A stretch of DNA of 16,458 nucleotides, from positions 1-16,458 of the forward strand of contig JBFXAN010000147.1 of the NCBI GenBank assembly GCA_050184225.1. Reading direction: 5' to 3'. Shown one piece after another: positions 7,024 through 13,872 of this stretch. Source of the DNA: JBFXAN01 sp050184225. GTDB lineage: Bacteria; Chloroflexota; Dehalococcoidia; CAUJGQ01. Position 1 is the first letter of the stretch. Each line of letters starts with the position of its first letter. Under the pieces are notes generated by a model. That model ran no database searches and had not been told where the DNA came from. It saw nothing but the letters and a program-made list of their open reading frames with translations. Both the position numbers and the translations under genes were made by a program.

Positions 7024-7123
7024 CGATCAGCGATACTGTACCGGCGCGGACCAGGCGGTGCATCTTGTCCGCGCACAGACACCGCGCGTAGCCTTGGAGG
7101 AGATCACGGCAGAAGGCTTCGGT

Positions 7124-7846
7124 ATGACCGCCTCGATCCACTCGACGACGACCGTCCGGCCGCCAGACCTGATCTCGATTCCGGCGGGGGCGTTCTGGAT
7201 GGGCGACGACGCCGGCCGTCCGGACGAGCGTCCCGCCCGCCTGGTCTGGGTCGACGCTTTCGCCGTCGCCCGCACGCCGGTGACGAACGCCGAGTACGCC
7301 CTGTTCCTGGCGGCGACCGGCCACACCCCGCCGCGCTTCTGGACCGATCCGCAGTTCGACGCTCCAACGCAGCCCGTCGTGGCCGTCAGCTGGCACGATG
7401 CCGCCGCTTATTGTGACTGGCTTTCCGCGCAGACCAGCCGGCGCTGCCGTCTCCCAACCGAGGCGGAGTGGGAGCGCGCCGCCCGCGGGGGCCGCGAGCG
7501 GGAAACCTATCCCTGGGGTGAGGATGTCGCCGGCTGGAGCGCCGACCCGACGCTGACCCAGACCCGTCAGGAGCGACCCAATCCCGTCGGACTCTCGCGC
7601 CCGAACGGCTTCGGTCTGCTGGACATGGGCTACAACGTGCACGAGTGGTGCAGCGACTGGTACGCCCCTGGCTACTATGAACACGCACCCGAAGGTAATC
7701 CGCGCGGACCGGAACATGGCACGCGGCGCGCGTCCCGCGGCGGCGCCTGGCGTCACCAGATCCAGGTCTGCCGGAACGCCGCCCGCAGCAGCCTCGACCC
7801 CGGATTCCGCTACAACGACTACAGCTTCCGCGTCTTTGCTGATTAG
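7124..7846 (+). CDS. SUMF1/formylglycine-generating-enzyme-fold protein without the catalytic cysteine pair
   Basis: 240 residues covering the whole SUMF1 (C-type-lectin-like) fold: ISIPAGAFWMGDD (17-29), PVTNAEYALFLAATG (52-66), PVVAVSWHDAAAYCDWLS (84-101), RLPTEAEWERAARGG (109-123), YPWGED (129-134), GLLDMGYNVHEWCSDWY (164-180) and RGGAWRHQIQVCRNAARSS (205-223). In true formylglycine-generating enzymes the last block carries two active-site cysteines, in a GGSxxCxxxxC arrangement. Here the first is absent and the spacing is shorter, so sulfatase activation is unlikely. The protein may belong to the large non-FGE branch that includes EgtB-like, pyrroloquinoline-related and ligand-binding members. 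ATG 7124 has AGAAGG seven bases upstream; an in-frame GTG at 7058 is a less likely start. The stop TAG is the first TAG of the heptad repeat. Confidence 0.85.
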   Translation: MTASIHSTTTVRPPDLISIPAGAFWMGDDAGRPDERPARLVWVDAFAVARTPVTNAEYALFLAATGHTPPRFWTDPQFDAPTQPVVAVSWHDAAAYCDWLSAQTSRRCRLPTEAEWERAARGGRERETYPWGEDVAGWSADPTLTQTRQERPNPVGLSRPNGFGLLDMGYNVHEWCSDWYAPGYYEHAPEGNPRGPEHGTRRASRGGAWRHQIQVCRNAARSSLDPGFRYNDYSFRVFAD

Positions 7847-7916
7847 TCATTAGTCATTAGGTGTTAGGCGGTACTAGTGACATATGAAACCTAACACCTA
7901 ATGACTAATGACTAAT
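7842..7916. repeat. Perfect 27-bp inverted repeat built of TAGNNNT heptads
   Basis: Arms 7842-7868 and 7890-7916 are perfectly complementary over 27 bases, with a 21-base loop. Each arm is made of 7-base units: TAGTCAT, TAGTCAT, TAGGTGT, TAGG. The variable inner bases differ between units, yet the two arms still match exactly. The SUMF1 stop codon (7844-7846) is the TAG of the first unit. The structure probably acts as a transcription terminator or 3' stabiliser between the SUMF1 and phosphorylase genes; no U-run follows. Confidence 0.85.
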
Positions 7917-7930
7917 GCCTGGAACAATCC

Positions 7931-8644
7931 ATGCCGATCCATATCCTCGCCGACGAAGGTTCTGTTGCTGCCATCGTCCTCTTGCCCGGCGATCCAGGGC
8001 GGGGGGAGCGGATCGCGTCGCGGCTGGATGATGTGGTGCAGTACAACCGAAACCGGGGGTTGGTTGGATTCACCGGCACCTACCAGGGCGTCCCCGTGAG
8101 CGTCCAGACGACGATGATGGGCGCGCCCTCGACCGCGATCGTGGCCGAAGAGTTGATCCAGCTTGGCGCCCGTACCCTGATCCGCGTCGGCACCGCCGGC
8201 GCGCTTGGCGCCGGTGTCAATCCCGGCGACCTCGTCGTGGCGACGGCGAGCACACCGCTGGACGGCACGACCGCCGGCTACCTCGATGGCAGGCCGTATG
8301 CCCCCGCCGCGGCCTACACCGTCGTTCAGGCGCTGATGACGGCGGCGGAGACGCATGGCGCGGCGCCGCATGTTGGCCCGGTGATCACCGATGACGTCTT
8401 CTATCACCCGGACGCCGATCGGCTCGCCGCCTGGACGGCGTTCGGCACGCTCGCTGTCGAGATGGAAGCGAGCGCCCTCTTCACCGTCGCTGCCCGTCAC
8501 AACCTCAGCGCCGGCGCCATCCTCACAATCAGCAACTTCGTCGGCGCCGCCGCCTGGCTCGACCCCGCCGAGCTCCAGCGCGCCGTTGATCTCATGATCA
8601 CGATCGCGCTGGATGCGGCCGTCCAACTCTCCGCGAGGTCGTAA
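7931..8644 (+). CDS. DeoD-type (hexameric) purine/nucleoside phosphorylase family protein
   Basis: 237 residues, the length of class I nucleoside phosphorylases, which split ribonucleosides with phosphate in purine salvage. Key family positions are present: His4 (MPIHI), the phosphate loop LPGDPGR (18-24, Arg24), the GFTGTYQG strand (46-53), RVGTAGALG (85-93, Arg85 and Thr88) and the ribose/base motif EMEASALF (177-184). The Asp that acts as general acid in E. coli PNP (the SD of TVSD) is Asn202 here (TISN). That may change base preference towards 6-oxopurines or signal a different substrate such as uridine or methylthioadenosine. ATG 7931 follows the heptad hairpin directly with only a weak GGA upstream. 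The sequence does not tell which nucleoside is used. Confidence 0.85.
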   Translation: MPIHILADEGSVAAIVLLPGDPGRGERIASRLDDVVQYNRNRGLVGFTGTYQGVPVSVQTTMMGAPSTAIVAEELIQLGARTLIRVGTAGALGAGVNPGDLVVATASTPLDGTTAGYLDGRPYAPAAAYTVVQALMTAAETHGAAPHVGPVITDDVFYHPDADRLAAWTAFGTLAVEMEASALFTVAARHNLSAGAILTISNFVGAAAWLDPAELQRAVDLMITIALDAAVQLSARS

Positions 8645-8687
8645 CCGGCCGAGGTTCTACCAACGTTCCTCGCGTGGATCGAGTTGG

Positions 8688-8762
8688 GTGTCATCCTGAA
8701 CGTAGTGAAGGATCTCGGACGCAAGTGGCCTCCGAGATCCTTCACTACGTTCAGGATGACAC
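8688..8762. repeat. Perfect 32-bp snap-back repeat (TGTCATCCTGA family)
   Basis: Arms 8688-8719 and 8731-8762 are exactly complementary over 32 bases around an 11-base loop. Each arm reads TGTCATCCTGAACGTAGTGA, then AGGATCTCGGA. Similar TGTCATCCTGAGC...AAGGATCT palindromes occur as dispersed repeats in several GC-rich bacterial phyla. It lies between the phosphorylase stop and the regulator promoter, and can serve as a terminator-like hairpin. Confidence 0.85.
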
Positions 8763-8844
8763 ATCCGGGTCTCCTCACGGCGAGGTATTACTTCATCCCG
8801 AAAATCGGTCGCGGGACGGCGGCCGTATAAGTTCCTCATAAGTT

Positions 8845-8875
8845 TCATTCAGTTTTCGCTGAACAAACTGAATGA
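8845..8875. promoter_or_regulatory. Palindromic operator of the regulator/ABC exporter operon
   Basis: TCATTCAGTTT (8845-8855) and AAACTGAATGA (8865-8875) form an 11-bp perfect inverted repeat with a 9-base spacer. The spacer holds a third half-site, CTGAA, which with the left TTCAG makes a nested TTCAG-n6-CTGAA palindrome. The site lies 33 bases before the regulator start. A CTGAAC/TAGAGT pair (8859-8864 and 8882-8887, 17-base spacing) is a weak promoter that would overlap it. The arrangement suggests autorepression by the GbsR/MarR protein that follows. Confidence 0.65.
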
Positions 8876-8907
8876 TGAGCGTAGAGTGGCAGTAGGAACA
8901 GCGTGAC

Positions 8908-9417
8908 ATGAACGAGCGCATTGACGAGATGGACGAGGGCGCGCGACAGCTGATCGAGGCGGTGGGACTGTTCTTCGAGGACGCGGGCGTGCCACGGATC
9001 GGCGGGCGTCTGCTCGGTCTGCTCCTGGTCGCCGAGCGGCCGCTCTCGTTGGACGAGGTCGCGCGGACACTCGGCGTCAGCCGCGCCTCCGTCAGCACCA
9101 ACAGCCGCCTCCTCCTCTATGCCGGCATGATCGAGCGCGCCAGCTTTCCCGGCGACCGGCGCGACTACTACCAGTTCAGCGCGCGGGGCTGGGAGGGCAG
9201 TATTGAGGCGGAGATCAAGGGTACGCGCACCCTGCTCCGGATCATGTCCGAGGCGCTGGCAACGCTCGATCCGGCCAACGCGGCGGGGCGGGTGCGGCTG
9301 AGCGAGTCCGTTGCCTTCTATTCGTTCATCGCGGAGGAGTTGACGGCGATGCTCGAACGCTGGCGTACCCGCGCCGCGCCGACAAGGAACGGTGCGGCGC
9401 CGGCGGCGAACGACTGA
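8908..9417 (+). CDS. GbsR/MarR-family transcriptional regulator
   Basis: 169 residues, the usual size of the GbsR subgroup, a dimeric winged-helix repressor. After an N-terminal dimer helix (about 8-30) comes RIGGRLLGLLLVAERPLSLD (30-49). The recognition part LDEVARTLGVSRASVSTNSRLL follows, and then the wing, MIERASFPGDRRDYYQF (74-90). The rest is a helical dimerisation tail, with an Ala/Pro-rich end. ATG 8908 has AGGA about 10 bases upstream. The gene opens a three-gene operon with an ABC ATPase (51 bases on) and permease (35 bases further). The typical role of such regulators is to repress the adjoining exporter until a ligand releases it. Confidence 0.88.
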   Translation: MNERIDEMDEGARQLIEAVGLFFEDAGVPRIGGRLLGLLLVAERPLSLDEVARTLGVSRASVSTNSRLLLYAGMIERASFPGDRRDYYQFSARGWEGSIEAEIKGTRTLLRIMSEALATLDPANAAGRVRLSESVAFYSFIAEELTAMLERWRTRAAPTRNGAAPAAND

Positions 9418-9468
9418 GCGGCCACCCGCGGTACGCGTGGGAGCCTGAGCACCCGCCAGAGAAGAGCC

Positions 9469-10443
9469 ATGATCGCTACAACCGAGATCACCCCAGCCGT
9501 GATCCGTACCGAGGGCCTCACCAAGCGCTACGGCGAGCGTCGGGGCGTCTTCGACCTCAACCTATCCGTGTACCAGGGAGAGATCTTCGGCTTCCTCGGC
9601 CCGAACGGCGCCGGCAAGACGACGACCATCCGGCTGCTGCTCGACCTGATCCGTCCCGATGCCGGCCACGCCGAGGCGCTTGGCCTGGACAGCCAGCGTG
9701 ACGCCGTCGCGATCTATCGCCAGACTGGCTACCTGCCGGGCGAGCTGGCGCTGGACCCCCACCTCACCGGGCGCCAGATCCTCGTCTACCTCGGCAACCT
9801 GCGCGGCGGCGTCGAGTGGGCGCACGTCGAGCGGCTGGCGCGACAGCTTGAGCTGAACCTGGACCAGCGCTTCGGTCAGTACTCACGCGGCAACAAGCAG
9901 AAGGTCGGTCTGGTCCAGGCGTTCATGCACCGGCCCCGGCTGCTGATCCTGGACGAGCCCACCGGCGGCCTCGACCCGCTCAACCAGGAGACTGTACTCG
10001 ACCTGGTGCGCGCGGCGCGCGACGGCGGTGCGACGGTATTCTTCTCGTCGCACATCCTCAGCGAGGTGGAAACCTTGTGCGAGCGGGTCGGCTTCATCCG
10101 TGACGGCGCCCTGGTAGAGGTGGCGGCTGTCCAGGATCTGCCGGGGATGCGCGTCCTCACGGTGGAGGCGGAGCTGAGCGCGCCCCCGCCCCCGGATGCG
10201 CTCGCCGACGTGCCCGGCATCGGCGATGTCACGGTCGAGGGTACGACCGTCCGCTGCGTCGTCCGTGGCGACATGGACCCGCTGGTGCAGGCGCTGGCGC
10301 GCTACCACGTCCGCCGCCTCGTCAGCCGCGAGCCGAGCCTGAACGACATCTTCCTCCACCTCTACGAGACCGACCCGTCCGCACGGGCGCCGGCCCCTCG
10401 GGTGGAAGCGGGAGAACCTTCCGGTGTGGCGTACGGCGCATAG
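9469..10443 (+). CDS. ABC exporter ATP-binding protein
   Basis: 324 residues: an ABC ATPase domain (about 11-230) followed by the small C-terminal domain usual in drug/antibiotic exporter ATPases of the DrrA type. Motifs in order: Walker A GPNGAGKT (44-51), the Q-loop in YRQTGYLPGEL (Gln85), the signature YSRGNKQK (138-145), Walker B RLLILDEPTGGLD (157-169) and the H-loop FFSSHILSE (His195). The signature is a degenerate SRGNK instead of SGGQ, as in many ABC-2 exporters of this subgroup. ATG 9469 follows AGAGAAGAG with good spacing. It powers the permease encoded next. Confidence 0.92.
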   Translation: MIATTEITPAVIRTEGLTKRYGERRGVFDLNLSVYQGEIFGFLGPNGAGKTTTIRLLLDLIRPDAGHAEALGLDSQRDAVAIYRQTGYLPGELALDPHLTGRQILVYLGNLRGGVEWAHVERLARQLELNLDQRFGQYSRGNKQKVGLVQAFMHRPRLLILDEPTGGLDPLNQETVLDLVRAARDGGATVFFSSHILSEVETLCERVGFIRDGALVEVAAVQDLPGMRVLTVEAELSAPPPPDALADVPGIGDVTVEGTTVRCVVRGDMDPLVQALARYHVRRLVSREPSLNDIFLHLYETDPSARAPAPRVEAGEPSGVAYGA

Positions 10444-10478
10444 CCGTCCACGCCCCAAGTCGAAACGGACGCACCATC

Positions 10479-12119
10479 ATGTTGCGATCGATCCTGCTCA
10501 AAACGCTCCGCGACCAGCGCTGGCCGGTGTTCGCCTGGGGTGGCGGCATCGCCATCTACGTGATCGTCAACGCCTTCGGCTGGGCGCGCGCCTATCCGGA
10601 TGAGGCGTCCCGTCAGTTGATCGCGCAGCAGATTGCGTCCGGCCTCTCGGCCACGCAACTGCTTTACGGCGAACCGCACAACATCGACCAGCTCGGCGGC
10701 TACCTCGGCTGGCGCGCCTTCGGCGTGATCCCGGTGTTGATCGGCATCTTCATCGTGATCGCCGCCACCGGCGCCACCCGCGGGGCGGAGGAGCGCGGCG
10801 AGACGGCGGTGGTGCTTTCCGCCGGACAGGGACGGGGCGCGATGTTCCTCCAGCAGGCGGCCGGGCTGTTGCTCGCGCTCGCCGCCATCTGCGTCCTGAT
10901 CTGGCTGTCGCTCCTGCCCGCCGGCCAGCTGGCGGACGAGGCAGCGCTGAACCTCGGACGGGTGACGTTTGAGGTGCTCAACGCCGGCGTGGCGGCGGCG
11001 CTGTTCGGCGGCTTCGCCCTGTTGGTGGCGCAGTTCGCGCGCACCCGCCGTGCGGCCGCGCTCGTCGCCGGCATCGTCATGTTCGCCGCGTATATCTGGA
11101 ACAACCTCGGCCTGATTGCCTCCGGCATCGAAGGCGTCCGCGCCCTCTCGCCGATGTATCTCTACAGCCGTAGCACACCACTCGCGACCGGCGACGTGGA
11201 CATCGTGGCGATGGTGGCGATGGCGGCGATCGCGCTCGGCTGCGCCGCGCTGGCCGGCTGGCTGTTCACGTGCCGCGACCTCGGCGAAGTCGTGCGTCTG
11301 CCGCTGCCGGCGCTGCCCGCGTGGCTGACGGCGCCGCGCGCCGCCGCGACCTGGCTGCTGCGGTCGCCCCTCCAACGGGCCTTTCGTTCCTCCCTCGGCG
11401 CTGCCCTCGCCTGGGGGTTCGCGCTGGCGACGTACGCGGCGATGATCACGGCGATCGCGCCGGGCGTGCGCGAGGCTCTCGAGGACCAGGCCGGCACCCA
11501 GGAATTCATCGATCGCCTTCAGCGCGGCGACGTCAGCACCGAGGCCACCTTCCTCGCCCTGGCGCTCTCCACACTGGTGACGGCGATGATCGCGATCTTT
11601 GCGATCACCCTCCCGATCGGCTGGTCCTCCGAGGAGCGGTCGGGACAGCTCGAGCTGGACTTGACCTCCCCGATCCCGCGCGGCCGCTACTTCGTCGCAC
11701 GCGTGGGGGCCGCGCTGCTCACGACGGCCGTGGTCGTGGCGCTGGTCGGCGGCGCCGTCCTCGCCGCCGCCTGGCTGGCGGGCGTGGACCTCTCCTGGGG
11801 GCGGGCGATCGTCGCCGTGCTGCTGCTGCTGCCGCTGGCCGGTGTCTTCATCGCCTTCGGCTTCGCCGTCTCCGCCTGGCGGCCGGGTCCGGTGGCGGCG
11901 ATCCTTTCGGGCGCGCTGGCGATCTCATTTCTCCTCGACCTACTCGCGCCGCTGCTCAGCCTGCCGGAGGCGCTCCGCGACCTCTCGGTCTTCCACATGT
12001 ATGGCCAGCCGCTGACCGAAGGGGTGAGCTGGGGCGGTCTCGCGGCGATGCTTGCCCTGATCGCCGCCTTCAGCTTCGCCGGCAGCCGCCTCTTCGCCCG
12101 ACGCGACATCGTGAAGTAG
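10479..12119 (+). CDS. ABC-2 type exporter permease, fused 12-TM form
   Basis: 546 residues with about 12 hydrophobic segments in two blocks of six (roughly residues 15-260 and 300-545). This is the fused permease type annotated as an exporter of polyketide antibiotics in actinobacteria and Chloroflexota. The start, MLRSILLKTLRDQRWPVFAW, is typical. Each half has a large segment after the first helix: YPDEASRQLIAQQIASGLSA in the first and an EALEDQAGTQEFIDRLQRGD-like one in the second. Conserved loops are ATRGAEERGE (first half) and SSEERSGQLELDLTSPIPRG (second half), the coupling loops that contact the ATPase. It starts 35 bases after the ATPase gene with a weak ribosome site. The cargo is unknown. 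Its stop TAG is the outer TAG of the heptad inverted repeat. Confidence 0.9.
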   Translation: MLRSILLKTLRDQRWPVFAWGGGIAIYVIVNAFGWARAYPDEASRQLIAQQIASGLSATQLLYGEPHNIDQLGGYLGWRAFGVIPVLIGIFIVIAATGATRGAEERGETAVVLSAGQGRGAMFLQQAAGLLLALAAICVLIWLSLLPAGQLADEAALNLGRVTFEVLNAGVAAALFGGFALLVAQFARTRRAAALVAGIVMFAAYIWNNLGLIASGIEGVRALSPMYLYSRSTPLATGDVDIVAMVAMAAIALGCAALAGWLFTCRDLGEVVRLPLPALPAWLTAPRAAATWLLRSPLQRAFRSSLGAALAWGFALATYAAMITAIAPGVREALEDQAGTQEFIDRLQRGDVSTEATFLALALSTLVTAMIAIFAITLPIGWSSEERSGQLELDLTSPIPRGRYFVARVGAALLTTAVVVALVGGAVLAAAWLAGVDLSWGRAIVAVLLLLPLAGVFIAFGFAVSAWRPGPVAAILSGALAISFLLDLLAPLLSLPEALRDLSVFHMYGQPLTEGVSWGGLAAMLALIAAFSFAGSRLFARRDIVK

Positions 12120-12257
12120 CTGTTAGCCATTAGCCATTAGCCATTAGCCGTTAGCCGTTAGTGGCGATGCGACCGGATGTCCAGGCAGCATCGGTTCGAC
12201 TGATGCGAGACCCTAACAGCTAATGGCTAACAGCTAACAGCTAATGGCTAATGGCTA
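12117..12257. repeat. Long inverted repeat of TAGCNNT heptads joining two convergent stop codons
   Basis: Arms 12117-12161 and 12213-12257 (45 bases each) pair with 8 mismatches, several tolerable as G-U, around a 51-base loop. Each arm is six 7-base units plus TAG, with units TAGCCAT, TAGCTGT or TAGCCGT. The outermost TAG on the left is the permease stop (12117-12119), and the outermost on the right is the thioesterase stop (12257-12255 on the minus strand). It is the natural bidirectional terminator for these convergent genes. Confidence 0.85.
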
Positions 12258-12674
12258 TCGGAGCAACGCCCGGGGGCGGAGTGCGTAGGAGACGCGACCC
12301 TTCGCTATGAGCCGGCCGTCCGGGTCGGTGATGTCGACATCGACGACCGCCAGCGTCCGGCCCTTCTTGAGGACGCGCGCCTCCGCGATCACGGCGTCGC
12401 CGAGAGCCGGCCGCAGGTAGCTGACGTTAAGCTCGGCTGTGCCCGCCATCTGCTCGTCGGGTTGGGCGACGGAGGAGACGGCGGAGAGGGTGACGATATC
12501 GACCAGCGCGCTGAGTACGCCGCCGTGGACCGACCCGGCGACGCCGCCGCGCACCTTCTCCGTCACCGGCAACCGGCAGCGGGCGCGGCCCTCGCCGCGT
12601 TCGACCAGCTCCACCCCGATCAAGGCGTGGAACGGATTACCTGATTGAAACCGTCGCGCGTGTTCGTCGTTCAT
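12255..12674 (-). CDS. PaaI-type hotdog-fold acyl-CoA thioesterase family protein
   Basis: 139 residues, the standard length for a single hotdog domain. The family signature GSVHGGVLSALVDIVTLSAV (47-66) has His50-Gly-Gly and Asp59, the positions that handle the thioester in PaaI and YbgC/YdiI-like enzymes. The beta strands ELNVSYLRPALGDAVIAEAR (81-100), RTLAVVDVDITDPDG (106-120) and RLIAKGRVSYALRP (121-134) complete the fold. These enzymes hydrolyse acyl-CoA thioesters in the cytoplasm, often phenylacetyl- or other aromatic-CoA. No phenylacetate genes are near, so substrate is open. ATG 12674 has no clear ribosome site, and a TAGAAT-like box on this strand close upstream suggests a very short leader or leaderless message. 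Confidence 0.88.
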   Translation of the reverse strand: MNDEHARRFQSGNPFHALIGVELVERGEGRARCRLPVTEKVRGGVAGSVHGGVLSALVDIVTLSAVSSVAQPDEQMAGTAELNVSYLRPALGDAVIAEARVLKKGRTLAVVDVDITDPDGRLIAKGRVSYALRPRALLR

Positions 12675-12796
12675 GGGCGGATTCTACGGAGCCAGCGGAT
12701 CATGCTGCAAAGGTTGGGCCGGCGCCCGAAATGATCCGCGAGCCTCCGCGTCCTATGTGCCAGCAACTGGCGAATGGGTCCGGAGGAGGGACGGCA

Positions 12797-13693
12797 ATGA
12801 AACGGATGCAGTGGCTTCTGAGTGGGTTGGTGGTCCTGACCATACTGGCCGGAGCATGCAGCAGCGAGTCAGCCGACGATGGGGCAATATCGAGCACCGA
12901 AGAGGCGCTGCCCGCCATCGCCGCCGATATGCCGGCCGCGCGGCAGAACGCGGCAGCGACCGGCGGCAGTGCCCCGGCCGCCGCGCCGGACAGCGCTGCA
13001 TCGAGTTCCCAGGTCGCGGACCGCAAGCTGATGATCAACGCAACGCTCGACCTCGTGCTCGACGACGTGCAGAGCGGCTTCGAGCGGATCGGTGCGATCG
13101 CGCAGGCGAACGGCGGCCTCGTCGCCGATTCGACCATGCGGCAGGATAGCAGCGGCAACCGCCATGCGATGATCACGGTTCGTGTCTCCGCCGGGCGGAC
13201 GCAAGAAACGCTTGCCCAGATCCGCGATCTCGCCGTGAAGGTCGAGTCGGAGCGGTCCAGCGCCAACGATGTCACCGAGGAATACACCGACCTGGAGGCG
13301 CGGCAGCGCAACCTGGCGGCGTCGGAACAGCAATTGCTCGCGTTGCTCGCCCAGGCGAAGAACGTGCAGGAAGTGCTGCAGGTGCAGGACCGGCTCACTA
13401 GCACCCGCGCCGAGATCGAGCGGATCAAGGGCCGGATCAACCTCCTTACCCGGCTCACCGACCTGGCGACGATCCAGGCACAACTCCGTTCCGAACCGGC
13501 GTCTGCCGCCGATGCCGGAACTGGTCCGCTCGATGCATTGGCGCGAGGCTGGCAGACCTCGCTGGAGGTGGTCGGCGGCATCGCCCTCGCCGGCCTCACC
13601 GCCCTCGCATTCTCGTGGTGGCTGCTGCCGCTCATCGCCGTCGCCGCGTGGATCGTTCGTCGTGAAGTGCGGCGGCGCGGAGCGGCGGCGTGA
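12797..13693 (+). CDS. DUF4349-domain lipoprotein with coiled coil and C-terminal membrane segment
   Basis: 298 residues. The N-terminus, MKRMQWLLSGLVVLTILAGA, then Cys21, is a lipoprotein signal. An Ala/Ser/Pro-rich linker (22-74) leads into DUF4349: KLMINATLDLVLDDVQSGFE (77-96), the AQANGGLVADS segment (102-112) and the MITVRVSAGR strand (125-134). A long coiled coil runs from about 160 to 230. A C-terminal transmembrane span (about 257-287) ends in a basic tail, VRREVRRR. Both ends are thus membrane-attached with the domain outside. Start ATG 12797 has GGAGGG six bases upstream; an in-frame ATG 66 bases earlier is less likely because it would hide the signal peptide. The function of DUF4349 is unknown. 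Confidence 0.88.
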   Translation: MKRMQWLLSGLVVLTILAGACSSESADDGAISSTEEALPAIAADMPAARQNAAATGGSAPAAAPDSAASSSQVADRKLMINATLDLVLDDVQSGFERIGAIAQANGGLVADSTMRQDSSGNRHAMITVRVSAGRTQETLAQIRDLAVKVESERSSANDVTEEYTDLEARQRNLAASEQQLLALLAQAKNVQEVLQVQDRLTSTRAEIERIKGRINLLTRLTDLATIQAQLRSEPASAADAGTGPLDALARGWQTSLEVVGGIALAGLTALAFSWWLLPLIAVAAWIVRREVRRRGAAA

Positions 13694-13714
13694 GTCCCCG
13701 CTCCTGGCCCGATT

Positions 13715-13872
13715 ACCTAACCCCCCGGCCCCCTTCCCTCGCAGGGAAGGGGGAGTCCTCTCCGGCGATGGTTGAGGTGGGATGGGCTTGGCACAGACAA
13801 ACGCGATACTGTCAGCCCTGGTAAACCAGGACGCCCCCTTCCCTGCGAGGGAAGGGGGCCGGGGGGTTAGGT
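13715..13872. repeat. Perfect 39-bp inverted repeat between convergent genes (paired hairpin modules)
   Basis: Arms 13715-13753 and 13834-13872 are exactly complementary over 39 bases. Each arm starts ACCTAACCCCCCGG and contains its own small hairpin (CCCCCTTCCCT-CGC-AGGGAAGGGGG). The 80-base spacer contains a further small hairpin, CCTGG-taaa-CCAGG (13817-13830). The right arm supplies the TAA stop of the 68-aa gene (13869-13867). It lies between two convergent genes and probably terminates both. Confidence 0.9.

Noticed and set aside
7124..7846. True formylglycine-generating enzyme
   Set aside because: The first of the two catalytic cysteines is missing and the loop is shorter; no sulfatase gene is nearby.
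11270..12133. A 287-codon plus-strand frame inside the permease gene
   Set aside because: Alternative frame of a convincing membrane protein; its translation is Arg-rich and has no ribosome site.
12117..12257. CRISPR array
   Set aside because: The repeat unit is seven bases with no spacers and the two halves are inverted, so this is a heptad hairpin.
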